A stretch of DNA of 64,000 bases, from contig JAGTRU010000007.1 of the NCBI GenBank assembly GCA_018261905.1, positions 60,249 through 124,248 on the forward strand, in the 5' to 3' direction. The position numbers and the translations under genes were made by a program. Each line of letters opens with the position of its first letter. Position 1 is the first letter of the stretch. This DNA comes from Pseudomonadota bacterium (lineage in GTDB: Bacteria > Pseudomonadota > Gammaproteobacteria > Burkholderiales > Rhodocyclaceae). Shown one piece after another: positions 20,072-28,989 of the stretch. A model generated the notes under the pieces. That model was not told where the DNA came from. It worked only from the letters and a program-made list of their open reading frames with translations, and made no database searches.

Positions 20072-21475
20072 ATGAGCAAGCGCCCCATGGACGAATTTTC
20101 TGACGATCCGGAGCTTCCCGAGCTACCCACCAAAGCCATGCGCCAGATGGCGGTGGCACTGACCCGGGCTTTTCTTGCCGGCGAGCCAAACCCGGCCGGC
20201 ATGCGCGAACGGGGTGGCATCGCCTTGGGCCAGGCCTGGCCGTGGCTGGTGCCGTTATCTCTGCATCTGCATTTCGAACTGGGCAGCGAGTTGCAAGCCC
20301 GCGAACACGACCGGATCGTCGCCCTGATCCTGGCTTACCCGCGCTTTCGCGCGGCCTTTGCCGTGCCCGGCGAGCGCCCGAAAGTCCGCGGCTATTTCCC
20401 TTTTCATCCGCCCATGGGCAGGCCACCGCCCGCCCTCGCCGACCTCGCCCTGCCGGCTCTGGCAACACCGGGCGACCTGGCCGGCTGGCTCGGCCTGACA
20501 CCCGGCGAACTCGACTGGTTCGCCAACGCCTGGCACCAACCAGCCGCCACCGGCAAACTCGACCACTATCACTATCGCTGGCTCGCCAAGCGCTCGGGCG
20601 GCGCCCGGCTGATCGAGGCCCCCAAGGAAAACCTGCGCGCCATCCAGCGCCGCATCCTGCACGGCATCCTCGATCGCGTGCCGGTACACGAGGCCGCCAT
20701 GGGCTGCGTCAAAGGCCGCTCGGTGCTGGACAACGCCCGCCGCCATGCCGGGTCGCCGTTGTTGCTGAAAATGGATTTGCGCGATTTCTTCGTCAGCATC
20801 CCGGCCCGGCGCGTGCACGCGCTGTTCCGCAGCCTGGGCTACCCGAGCGCCACCGCCCGCTGCCTGACCGGGCTGACCACCCACGCCACGCCTGCCGCCC
20901 TGCTCCGGCAGGCACCGCAAACTAAATATCCCAGCCCCGAGGAACGCCGCCAACGCCAGCAATGGGCACGGCAATTCATGGAGCACCATCTGCCGCAAGG
21001 CGCGCCGACTTCACCGGCGCTCGCCAACCTGTGCGCCTATCGCCTCGACCTGCGCCTGGCCGGCGCCGCCCGCGCCGGCCAGGCCCGCTACAGCCGCTAT
21101 GTGGACGACCTGGCCTTTTCCTGCGCCAACGGCGATCCGCGCCATGGCCGCCGCCTCCTGAACATGCTGCAGGACATCGTTCTCGAAGAGGGCTTTACCC
21201 CGAACTGGCGCAAGACCCGCCTGGCCCCCGCCAGCACCGCCCAGCGCCTCACCGGCCTGCTGGTCAACGCCCACCCCAACCTGCCCCGCGGCGAATACGA
21301 CCGGCTCAAAGCCATCCTCACCAATTGCCGCCGCCACGGCCCGGCGAGCCAGAACCGGGACGGTCTCCCCGATTTCCGGGCACATTTACTGGGGCGGATC
21401 GGCTGGTTCGGGCAGGTCAATCCGGCGCGCGGAGAAAAGTTGCACCGACTGTTCGAGCAGATCGATTGGGCGTGA
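20072..21475 (+). CDS. Retron-type reverse transcriptase
   Basis: 467 residues from ATG 20072 (alternative ATG 20087). The catalytic core is seen as KRSGGARLIEAPKENLRAIQ, LLKMDLRDFFVSIPARRVHA, the retron/group II block LPQGAPTSPALANLCAYRLD, and the active-site YVDD at residues 343-346 in YSRYVDDLAFSCANG. LTGLLVN near the end matches the position of the retron VTG motif, with Leu for Val. There is an unusual N-terminal extension of about 165 residues before the RT fold. The candidate msr-msd RNA lies just upstream. No maturase or endonuclease domain is present, which argues against a group II intron. Retrons act in anti-phage defence; no separate effector gene is adjacent. Confidence 0.92.
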   Translation: MSKRPMDEFSDDPELPELPTKAMRQMAVALTRAFLAGEPNPAGMRERGGIALGQAWPWLVPLSLHLHFELGSELQAREHDRIVALILAYPRFRAAFAVPGERPKVRGYFPFHPPMGRPPPALADLALPALATPGDLAGWLGLTPGELDWFANAWHQPAATGKLDHYHYRWLAKRSGGARLIEAPKENLRAIQRRILHGILDRVPVHEAAMGCVKGRSVLDNARRHAGSPLLLKMDLRDFFVSIPARRVHALFRSLGYPSATARCLTGLTTHATPAALLRQAPQTKYPSPEERRQRQQWARQFMEHHLPQGAPTSPALANLCAYRLDLRLAGAARAGQARYSRYVDDLAFSCANGDPRHGRRLLNMLQDIVLEEGFTPNWRKTRLAPASTAQRLTGLLVNAHPNLPRGEYDRLKAILTNCRRHGPASQNRDGLPDFRAHLLGRIGWFGQVNPARGEKLHRLFEQIDWA

Positions 21476-21956
21476 GCACATATTCCCCGCCATCTTCCCA
21501 CCCGCGAACGGCCGGCATGTCATCAACCTGAGCGCTGAGGTTCTTGCCATCGAGGTCCCAACGGTAAACATGCCGCCCCCACTCACCCAAATCGGCACCC
21601 ATGCAGCCAATCACGCCGGTTCGAAAATCAGGTTCGAAGCGCGGGCATGCCTGACCTTGCCGCCACCAATGGATGTCCGGCAATTGAACATTGCCGTCTC
21701 GGGTGGGTATGCGCCAAACGCCCAGGGAAGCATCCCGTCGCCGGACAATGAGCAGGACTGATGGCCAATTATCCAGCGCCGTTGGGTCCTTGATGTAGGC
21801 AAACTGCGCCGGCTCAAGCACCGGCAGGCGGATATGGGGTATTGCCGCATAGGCGCGCTCACTGGGATTGAGTGAAGTCAGAAAAAGAAACGCGACGCCG
21901 CCAACACCAAGCATAATCAACAACGCGGTCGCCGAGACCAGCAAGATACGTTTCAT
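21417..21956 (-). CDS. Membrane-anchored protein of unknown function
   Basis: 179 residues from the ATG at 21956. One N-terminal membrane segment (RILLVSATALLIMLGVGGVA) is followed by an extracytoplasmic domain containing CPRFEPDFRTGVIGCMGADL and GRHVYRWDLDGKNLSAQ. The layout vaguely resembles Rieske-type proteins, but the CxH...CxxH ligands are absent, so no cluster is claimed. Its 3' end overlaps the tail of the retron RT by 59 bases on the opposite strand. A role with the retron is not evident. Confidence 0.6.
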   Translation of the reverse strand: MKRILLVSATALLIMLGVGGVAFLFLTSLNPSERAYAAIPHIRLPVLEPAQFAYIKDPTALDNWPSVLLIVRRRDASLGVWRIPTRDGNVQLPDIHWWRQGQACPRFEPDFRTGVIGCMGADLGEWGRHVYRWDLDGKNLSAQVDDMPAVRGWEDGGEYVLTPNRSARTVGATFLRAPD

Positions 21957-22119
21957 CGCCGGCGTGCTTCGATCATTTGCCACCCAATTCTCCAATGAAG
22001 GTTCAACAGTACGTCTACGTTTCCGGTCGTCGCCCGACGACCAGTTACTACGGCCAACCCAAAAACAGGCGAAAATCCTGCCACTTGGCATAAATCGACT
22101 TTAACGCAGGAACGCAATA

Positions 22120-22464
22120 ATGACAGCAACCAGCCCAGCGGAAATCGATCTGACCGGTGTCGTCGCCACCCACTGGCAAGACGTCCCGCCGCGCAGCATT
22201 CATCCCGGTTTCACGACCCGCCTGCTATGGACCGGCGACAACGGCCGCAAGGCGCTGATGTTCGAAATCGCCCCCGGCGCCGTTTATCCCGAACTCGATG
22301 TACACGCCCCCGGTGCCGAGGAAGTCTTCGTCGTTTCCGGCACTTTCTGCGACGGCCGGAACAGCTACCCGGCCGGCACTTTCATCCACCATCCAGCGGG
22401 CAGTTCGCATATCCCGCAATCGACCGAGGGTTGCGTGCTGTTCGTTTTCTTCCCGGAAGGTTAG
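22120..22464 (+). CDS. Cupin domain protein (ChrR-like)
   Basis: 114 residues, a single cupin barrel. The motifs are FEIAPGAVYPELDVHAPGAE, EEVFVVSGTFCDGRNSYPAG and FIHHPAGSSHIPQSTEGCVL. The arrangement resembles the C-terminal cupin of the ChrR anti-sigma factor, without its N-terminal zinc domain, and the conserved His and Glu of cupin metal sites are partly present. AGGAA precedes the ATG. The ligand is unknown. Confidence 0.85.
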   Translation: MTATSPAEIDLTGVVATHWQDVPPRSIHPGFTTRLLWTGDNGRKALMFEIAPGAVYPELDVHAPGAEEVFVVSGTFCDGRNSYPAGTFIHHPAGSSHIPQSTEGCVLFVFFPEG

Positions 22465-22847
22465 ATGCCGGCAGAAGGGGTAGGGGGCTGCTGCCTGCTT
22501 TTCTCCCGGTAATAAAAGGCCCGCCCCGAGGCGGGACGGGCGTGCCATACCATATGCATAGCACTAGTCCAACAGGCGACTCGACCCGGCCACAAGCGGA
22601 CGGAGCAACTCCGAAAAAATTCAAACGCGCCAGCGGCAGGCAAGCGATCAAATTCTGTTGAAAAACTTAATACCCGGTTTTCCCAAGGATGCGGAAACCA
22701 TCACCGATGTGAGATCGTCGAATATGGAGCAATGTGAAGGTCCGTTTTCTCGGCCCAACCTCCCTTTTCGCCAGACAGCGGGTTAGTCAACAGCTTCTCC
22801 CTCCAATTTTTCAACCACCAGGACGACACTTTTCAAATCGCTCCCCA
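22465..22847. other. Intergenic region with minus-oriented terminator-like hairpin
   Basis: About 380 bases. CCCGCC/GGCGGG at 22520-22535 forms a short hairpin that, read on the minus strand, is followed by a TTTTATT tract. On the plus strand it lacks a T-run. The rest should hold the promoter of the sensor kinase; an in-frame GTG at 22734 could extend that gene. No other gene or RNA is recognised. Confidence 0.4.
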
Positions 22848-23987
22848 ATGAACAAAAAGCTGTTGATAACCAATGCCGCCATCGTGCTTGGGATGGTCGC
22901 GATTTTCATCGTCGATTTGAACACGCCCCTCGGCCTGGCCGTTCCCTTTTTCTATCTGCTATTGGCCCTTCTTGCCATTGGTATCGAAGCAGAAAACCGC
23001 ACGCTACTGGCCATCGCCTTATTTGGTCCGCTGCTGGCCGGAATCAAACTGCTGATCCTTCCGGCCAATGGGGTGGTCTGGCTGGGCCAGGCCAATCGGC
23101 TGATTTTCCTGCTGCTGATTTGGTTGGCAGTCGGCCTCGAGTTGCTTCGGCGCGCACTTGAAGCCGGCCGGCGTGAAAACAGCCGCGAGCTGGAAAGGCA
23201 GGTCCGGGAACGGACCGAGGCCTGGCGGGTAGCCAACCGGAAACTGGAAACCGAGGTCGCCGAACGCAAGGCGGCCGAGGCCACCATCCTCGATAACACT
23301 CAGCGCCTCCAGGCCCTGACCCAGCAACTGGTCGAAGTCCAGGACGCTGAGCGCAAGGCTCTGGCTACCGAGTTGCACGACCGCATTGGGCAGAATCTAT
23401 CGGCCTTGAACATGAGTCTTAACCTGAACCTGACATTGCTCGCCAGCCAGTTGCCGCCGCAAGCGATGCCGGCGGCGCGGACGCGGATCAACGACGCGCT
23501 GGCCCTGGTCGAACAAACGACCGAGGCGGTGCGCGGCGTCATGGAAGAACTGCACCCGGCGCTGCTTGAGCAATATGGACTCGATACGGCGCTGCGCTGG
23601 CATGGCGAAGAATTTTCCGGGCGCTCCGGCATCGCCTTCAAGTGCGCGGCCGGCGAGCATTTTCCCCGACTCAGGGCGCAGGTCGAAACGACCCTTTTTC
23701 GCATCGTCCAGGAAGCGCTGATCAATGTCGCCAAGCATGCCAAAGCCACCGCGGTGACCGTCAATCTGGTACAAACCGAGGGCGCTATCGCATTGCGGGT
23801 CAGCGACGACGGCCACGGCATCGCACCGGCGCGGCGGCGCCTGGCGGCGGTCGGCAGTGGCTGGGGCCTGACCATCATGGCCGAACGAGCGCGCACGATC
23901 GGCGCCGAGCTGTCTATCGAGCCGGGCGCAGGCAAGGGAACGACGGTCGTTGTGACCGTTCCAAATGGATTCTGGGAGACCGCATGA
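22848..23987 (+). CDS. Membrane sensor histidine kinase, NarX-like output
   Basis: 379 residues. About four hydrophobic segments in residues 1-115 (LITNAAIVLGMVAIFIVDLN, VPFFYLLLALLAIGI) with almost no periplasmic loop, so it probably senses within the membrane. A coiled linker rich in Glu and Arg follows. The HisKA_3 box is AERKALATELHDRIGQNLSA with its phospho-acceptor His, and the ATPase domain ends VSDDGHGIAPARR and GWGLTIMAERARTIGAE. The ATG at 22848 begins the first membrane segment. It overlaps the downstream LuxR-type regulator (ATGA) and both lie just before nosZ. Confidence 0.9.
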   Translation: MNKKLLITNAAIVLGMVAIFIVDLNTPLGLAVPFFYLLLALLAIGIEAENRTLLAIALFGPLLAGIKLLILPANGVVWLGQANRLIFLLLIWLAVGLELLRRALEAGRRENSRELERQVRERTEAWRVANRKLETEVAERKAAEATILDNTQRLQALTQQLVEVQDAERKALATELHDRIGQNLSALNMSLNLNLTLLASQLPPQAMPAARTRINDALALVEQTTEAVRGVMEELHPALLEQYGLDTALRWHGEEFSGRSGIAFKCAAGEHFPRLRAQVETTLFRIVQEALINVAKHAKATAVTVNLVQTEGAIALRVSDDGHGIAPARRRLAAVGSGWGLTIMAERARTIGAELSIEPGAGKGTTVVVTVPNGFWETA

Positions 23988-24625
23988 GTATCAGCGTACT
24001 GATTGCCGACGATCACGCCGTGGTGCGCGATGGCCTGCGCCTGCTGCTTGAGAACCAGCCGGACATGCGCGTTGTCGGCGAGGTGGCCGATGGCCGTGCG
24101 GCGGTCGAGGCGGCGTTGCGCCTGAAACCGGACGTGGTACTCATGGATCTGGCCATGCCCTTGCTCAACGGTGCCGATGCCACCGCCCAGATCATGGAAA
24201 AGCTGGAAACCAGCAAAGTCGTCATCCTGTCGATGCACTCCACGGTCGAGCATGTCTTCCGGGCGCTGCAGGCCGGAGCATTGGGTTACCTGCGCAAGGA
24301 ATCGGCCGGCAACGAGGTGGTCGATGCTGTCCGCATGGTGCACAGCGGCCGGCGCTACCTGAGCCAGAAGATCACCGAATCGGTGGTGGACGACTACGTG
24401 CGCAAACGCGCCGACGAAAGCCCGCTCGAATCGCTCAGCCAGCGCGAGCGGGAAATCCTGCAACTGCTGGTCGAAGGCCGCTCGGGCATCGACATCGCGC
24501 GTTTGCTGAATGTCTCGCCGAAGACGGTGGATACCTATCGCAGCCGCATGATGCAAAAGCTCGGCATCGGCGATCTGCCCGGCCTCGTCAAATTCGCCCT
24601 GCAGCACGGCCTGACCACGCTGTGA
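23984..24625 (+). CDS. LuxR/NarL-family response regulator
   Basis: 213 residues. The receiver starts SISVLIADDHAVVRDGLRLL, with D55 in VLMDLAMPLLNG as acceptor and HSTVEHVFRALQAGALGYLR and RKESAG as the switch side. The C-terminal LuxR helix-turn-helix is LSQREREILQLLVEGRSGID and LLNVSPKTVDTYRSRMMQKL. It is translationally coupled to the kinase upstream. nosZ begins 135 bases downstream, so control of nos genes is a reasonable but untested guess. Confidence 0.93.
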   Translation: MSISVLIADDHAVVRDGLRLLLENQPDMRVVGEVADGRAAVEAALRLKPDVVLMDLAMPLLNGADATAQIMEKLETSKVVILSMHSTVEHVFRALQAGALGYLRKESAGNEVVDAVRMVHSGRRYLSQKITESVVDDYVRKRADESPLESLSQREREILQLLVEGRSGIDIARLLNVSPKTVDTYRSRMMQKLGIGDLPGLVKFALQHGLTTL

Positions 24626-24760
24626 ACGGCGCTTTTGATCTATCTTTAAAAATCGCGCCAAATCAAAGAATCGGTAGCGTTTTGTGAGTGTTGTCCGACA
24701 TACAGCGACCTCCCCGCGGCGGATCATCGGAAGAATGATGAATCCAACCGGGAGTACAGC

Positions 24761-26686
24761 ATGTCCGAAGACAACAAAACCGAAACGCCGCTCGACAATG
24801 GACGGCGCAAGTTTCTCAACACCGCCGGCCTCGCCGGCATTGCTGGCGTCGGCCTCGGCTTGGCCGGCTGCAACAAGGCCGAACAAGCACCGGTAGCCCC
24901 GGCCCCGGCCGCCCCCCTGCCGGCCGCCGCCCACGCCAAGGGCAGCGTGGCGCCGGGTCAGCTCGACGACTACTACATGCTGTCGAGTGGTGGCCACTCG
25001 GGCGAGGCCCGCATCTATGGCGTCCCCTCGGGCCGCACCCTGAAGCGCATCGCGGTTTTCAACATCGACCCGATGTCGGGCTGGGGCATCACCAACGAAT
25101 CCAAAAAGATCCTCGGCACGAAAGCCGACGGCAGCCTCAAGTACTGCACCGGTGACACCCACCACGTGCACGGCTCGTACAAGGACGGCACCTACGACGG
25201 CAAGTATTTCTGGATCAACGACAAGATCAACAACCGCCTGGCCCGCATCCGCGGCGATTACCTGGAAACCGACAAGATCACCGAAATTCCCAATGTCCAG
25301 GGTTTCCACGGCATTTTCTCGGACAAGCGCGACCCGGTCGACGCCAGCATCAACCACACCACCCGCGTCTTCTGCGGCGCCGAGTTCCATGTGCCGCTGC
25401 CCAACTCGCCCAAGGACTGGAAGGATGGCGCCCATTACGGCTGCCTGCTGACCTGCGTCGATGCCGAGACCATGGAAGTCCGCTGGCAGGTCCGGATCAG
25501 CGGCAACATGGACCTCTGCGCCACCTCCTACGACGGCAAGTTGGCGGCGCTCAACAGCTACAACACCGAGAACGGCCTGGTCTTTTCCGACATGATGTCG
25601 TCGGAGAAGGATGCCTGCATCTTCTTCAACGTCGAGCGCATCGAAGCCGCCGTCAAGGCCGGCAAGAGCGTGACCATCGGTACCTCCAAGGTGCCGGTGG
25701 TGGACGGCACGCGGGAAGCCAACAAGGACCCGAAGACGGCGCTGACCTGCTACGTGCCGGTGCCCAAGAACCCGCACGGCGTCAATATCACGCCGGACGG
25801 CAAGTACTACGTCTGCGCCGGAAAATTGTCGCCAACCGCCACCGTGATCGAGCATGAACTGGTGCTCAAGTGGTTCAACGGCGAGGTCAAGGAGGCCATG
25901 GAATGCGTCGTCGGCGAGCCGGAAATCGGCCTCGGCCCGCTCCATACCGGCTTCGATGGCAAGGGCAACGCCTACACCTCGCTGTTCCTCGACAGCCAGG
26001 TCGTCAAGTGGAACGTCGCTGCCGCCATTGCCCAGTACAAGGGCGACAAGGCGGCCAAGGTCGTGCTCGACCGGCTCGACGTCCATTACCAGCCCGGCCA
26101 CGGCTACGCCTCGATGGGCGAAACCAAGGAAGCCGACGGTAAGTACTTCAATTCCGGCAACAAGTTCTCCAAGGACCGCTTCCTGCCGGTCGGCCCGCTG
26201 CACGTCGAAACCGAACAACTGATCGACATCAGCGGCGAGAAGATGGAACTGCTGCACGACCATACCGCCCATCCCGAACCGCACGACGCGATCATCGTCC
26301 GCCGCGACATCATCAAGACCAAGCAGATCTACACGCTGGAGGACTCGCCGATCCATGTGAAAGGTTTCGACGACACCGGCGTCAAGCGCAATGGCAACAA
26401 GGTGACGGTGCGCATCATGTCGGTGGCGCCGACCTTCACGCCGTCGGAATTCGTGTTGAAGAAGGGCGACGAAGTCACCATCGTGTTGACCAACCACGAC
26501 AAGGTCGAGGACCTGCACCACGGCTTTGCCGTCGAAGGCCACGACATCTGCTTCGTGGTCGGTCCGCAGGAAACCAAGTCGGTCACCTTCAAGGTCGAGC
26601 GGCCGGGGGTGTTCTGGTACTACTGCACCCACTTCTGCCATGCCCTGCACCTGGAAATGCGCGGCCGCATGATTGTCGAGGGCTGA
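24761..26686 (+). CDS. nosZ: Nitrous-oxide reductase
   Basis: Periplasmic multicopper enzyme reducing N2O to N2. 641 residues. The N-terminus has a twin-arginine export signal (NGRRKFLNTAGLAGIAGVGL), which places it with the Tat-exported clade I enzymes. The seven-bladed propeller carries CuZ histidines in DTHHVHGSYKDG, NHTTRVFCGAEFHVPLP and VPKNPHGVNITPDGKY. The C-terminal cupredoxin domain has the CuA site in FWYYCTHFCHALHLEMRG with the preceding HHGFAVEGHD. Electrons come through periplasmic cytochromes. nosR starts 154 bases downstream. In the promoter, TTGAT at 24634 and ATCAA at 24662 are too far apart for an FNR box. Confidence 0.99.
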   Translation: MSEDNKTETPLDNGRRKFLNTAGLAGIAGVGLGLAGCNKAEQAPVAPAPAAPLPAAAHAKGSVAPGQLDDYYMLSSGGHSGEARIYGVPSGRTLKRIAVFNIDPMSGWGITNESKKILGTKADGSLKYCTGDTHHVHGSYKDGTYDGKYFWINDKINNRLARIRGDYLETDKITEIPNVQGFHGIFSDKRDPVDASINHTTRVFCGAEFHVPLPNSPKDWKDGAHYGCLLTCVDAETMEVRWQVRISGNMDLCATSYDGKLAALNSYNTENGLVFSDMMSSEKDACIFFNVERIEAAVKAGKSVTIGTSKVPVVDGTREANKDPKTALTCYVPVPKNPHGVNITPDGKYYVCAGKLSPTATVIEHELVLKWFNGEVKEAMECVVGEPEIGLGPLHTGFDGKGNAYTSLFLDSQVVKWNVAAAIAQYKGDKAAKVVLDRLDVHYQPGHGYASMGETKEADGKYFNSGNKFSKDRFLPVGPLHVETEQLIDISGEKMELLHDHTAHPEPHDAIIVRRDIIKTKQIYTLEDSPIHVKGFDDTGVKRNGNKVTVRIMSVAPTFTPSEFVLKKGDEVTIVLTNHDKVEDLHHGFAVEGHDICFVVGPQETKSVTFKVERPGVFWYYCTHFCHALHLEMRGRMIVEG

Positions 26687-26840
26687 GTAATGCCCGGATG
26701 CCGTCCATGAACCATGCTCCTGCCGCTCTCCGTCGGCAGGAGCCAGTTTTTTGGCGGCACCGCCCGTCCATCGCCATCCTGCCCGCTCATCGCGGCATGG
26801 GCGGTGGCACGGGCGCCCCCCGCGCCTTGCAAGAATCACT

Positions 26841-28976
26841 ATGAAGCAATCTCGTTTTCTGCTGTTCGCCCTGCTTTGGTCCGCGCTCTGCTACGGCAGT
26901 TCCTACGACGCGCCGCTGCCGCCGCAGCTCTCTACCGACCCCGACCTCTGCGCTTTCGCCCCCTGCCGCGAAGTGATGCCCGGCGCCGAGGGCTTTTCCG
27001 TGCGCCAGGGCCGGCCCAGCTATGTCGAGGCCTACCGCGGCAGCGGCGCGCAGCGTCAGCTCATCGGCTACGTCTTCCTGTCCACCGACATCGTCGACAT
27101 CCCGGCCTATTCCGGCAAACCGGTGGTGACGCTGATCGGCATGGATACCAAGGGTGTCATCAGCGGCGTCCGCATCCTCAAGCACAGCGAACCGATCCTG
27201 CTGGTCGGCATCCCGGAAGGCGAACTCGACAAGTTCATCGCCCAGTACGTCGGCAAGTTCGCCGGGGCCAAGGTGGAAATCGGCAAGTCCTCGGCCGGCG
27301 ACGAGCGCATCGGTCTCGATGCGATCAGCGGCGCCACGGTCACCGTGATCGCCGAGAACCAGGTGGTGATGCGCAGTGCCTACGCCATCGCCAAGCAGGT
27401 CGGTATCGTCAAGTCGGTGCCCAAGGCGGCGGCCCGTTTCACGCCCCAGACCGCCAACCGCGACTGGAAAGCCCTGGTCGCCGAAGGCAGCGTCCAGCAC
27501 CTGACCGTGCAGCCGGACGAACTCGGCATTCCGGGCAGCGGCCAGCCCTACATCGACCTTTATTTCGGTTACCTGAACGCCCCCGTCGTCGGTCGCAGCA
27601 TTCTCGGCGAAGCCGGCTGGAAGCGCCTGATGAGCGAACTGAAGGCGGACGAACACGCGATCTTCATCGTCGCCAACGGCACCGCCTCGTTCAAAGGTTC
27701 CGGCTTCGTGCGCGGCGGCATCTACGACCGCATTCAGGTCGCCCAGGACCTCGACAGCCATACTTTCCGCGACACCGACTACCAGAACCTCTACGGCATT
27801 GCCGCCGCCGGCTCGCCGGCCTACAAGGAATCCGCCATCTTCATCCTGCGCGGCGGCCACTTCAGCGCCGCCTACCCGTGGAGCCTGGTCTTCCTCGCCA
27901 ACAAGGTGGACCGCGCCACCGGCAGCAAGACTTTCGCCAATTTCGAGCGTGAATACTGGCTGCCCGATCAGTACCTCGAAGGCGGCCGGCCGACGGTGCT
28001 GCGCCCCGACCCGACCTGGCTGCGCGTCTGGCAGGGCAAGCCGCTGGTCATCGCCCTCTTCGTGCTGCTCCTCGCCGCCACCGCCGGTCTCTACGCCAGG
28101 CGTGACTGGCTGGTCCGCAAGGCCAGCCGCAAGGACAAGCGCTGGGTGTCGATCCCCAAGTATGTGGTGTGGACGACCAGCATCGTCTTCGTCGGCTTCT
28201 ACGCCCTGGCCCAGCCGAGCATCACCCATGTCCTGACCTGGCTGCATTCGCTGGTTTATCAGTGGCGCTGGGAACTGTTCCTGTCCGACCCGCTGATCTT
28301 CATTTTCTGGCTGTTCATCGCCGCCACCATCTTTCTCTGGGGCCGCGGCCTGTTCTGCGGCTGGCTCTGCCCCTACGGTTCGCTCTCCGAACTCTCTTTC
28401 AAGATCGCCGGGGCGCTGGGCTTGAAGCGCTTCCAGTTCCATCTGCCGATGGTCTGGCACAACCGCCTGCGCTGGCTCAAATACGGCATCTTCGCGCTGC
28501 TGGTCGGAGTGTCGTTCTACGACATCGGCCTGGCCGAGCAGATGGCCGAGGTCGAACCCTTCAAATCGACTTTCCTGGTCGGTGGCGTCTGGAACCGCGC
28601 CTGGCCCTTTATCGCCTACTGGGCGGCGCTCTTCGTCCTCGGGCTGTTCGTCGAGCGGCCGTTCTGCAAGTATCTCTGCCCGCTCGGCGCCGGGCTGGCG
28701 ATCCCGACCACCTTCCGTTTCATCAAGTTGAAGCGCAAGGAGGAATGCACCACCTGCCACGCCTGCCAGAAAGGCTGCGGTTCGCTGGCCATCGCCGACG
28801 ATGGCCGCATCGACCAGCGCGAATGTCTGCTCTGCCTGGAATGCCAGATCCTCTACTACGACGCCCACACCTGCCCGCCATTGTCCCAGGAACGCCGGCG
28901 GCGGACCAAGAGCGGGCTGGAACTGACGCCGATCGGGGACGATGGCTATTACATCCCGATCAAGGCGGTGCGTTGA
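26841..28976 (+). CDS. nosR: NosR, membrane flavoprotein/polyferredoxin of N2O reduction
   Basis: 711 residues. After a signal peptide the periplasmic FMN-binding domain carries the covalent-flavin motif LDAISGATVTVIAEN. Several membrane segments follow. The C-terminal part has CxxxCP motifs (FCGWLCPYGSL and FCKYLCPLGAG) and two iron-sulfur clusters of the CxxCxxCxxxC type: CTTCHACQKGCG and CLLCLECQILYYD. NosR is needed for nosZ expression and activity, probably feeding electrons. The ATG at 26841 begins the signal peptide; an upstream in-frame start at 26751 has no signal-like start. nosD follows after 13 bases. Confidence 0.97.
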   Translation: MKQSRFLLFALLWSALCYGSSYDAPLPPQLSTDPDLCAFAPCREVMPGAEGFSVRQGRPSYVEAYRGSGAQRQLIGYVFLSTDIVDIPAYSGKPVVTLIGMDTKGVISGVRILKHSEPILLVGIPEGELDKFIAQYVGKFAGAKVEIGKSSAGDERIGLDAISGATVTVIAENQVVMRSAYAIAKQVGIVKSVPKAAARFTPQTANRDWKALVAEGSVQHLTVQPDELGIPGSGQPYIDLYFGYLNAPVVGRSILGEAGWKRLMSELKADEHAIFIVANGTASFKGSGFVRGGIYDRIQVAQDLDSHTFRDTDYQNLYGIAAAGSPAYKESAIFILRGGHFSAAYPWSLVFLANKVDRATGSKTFANFEREYWLPDQYLEGGRPTVLRPDPTWLRVWQGKPLVIALFVLLLAATAGLYARRDWLVRKASRKDKRWVSIPKYVVWTTSIVFVGFYALAQPSITHVLTWLHSLVYQWRWELFLSDPLIFIFWLFIAATIFLWGRGLFCGWLCPYGSLSELSFKIAGALGLKRFQFHLPMVWHNRLRWLKYGIFALLVGVSFYDIGLAEQMAEVEPFKSTFLVGGVWNRAWPFIAYWAALFVLGLFVERPFCKYLCPLGAGLAIPTTFRFIKLKRKEECTTCHACQKGCGSLAIADDGRIDQRECLLCLECQILYYDAHTCPPLSQERRRRTKSGLELTPIGDDGYYIPIKAVR

Positions 28977-28989
28977 CACCACTCCGGCC

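Noticed and set aside
21417..21956. Rieske iron-sulfur protein
   Set aside because: The CxH...CxxH ligands are missing although the general plan is similar.
24626..24760. Possible FNR box before nosZ
   Set aside because: TTGAT at 24634 and ATCAA at 24662 are about 23 bases apart, not the 4 bases of TTGAT-N4-ATCAA.
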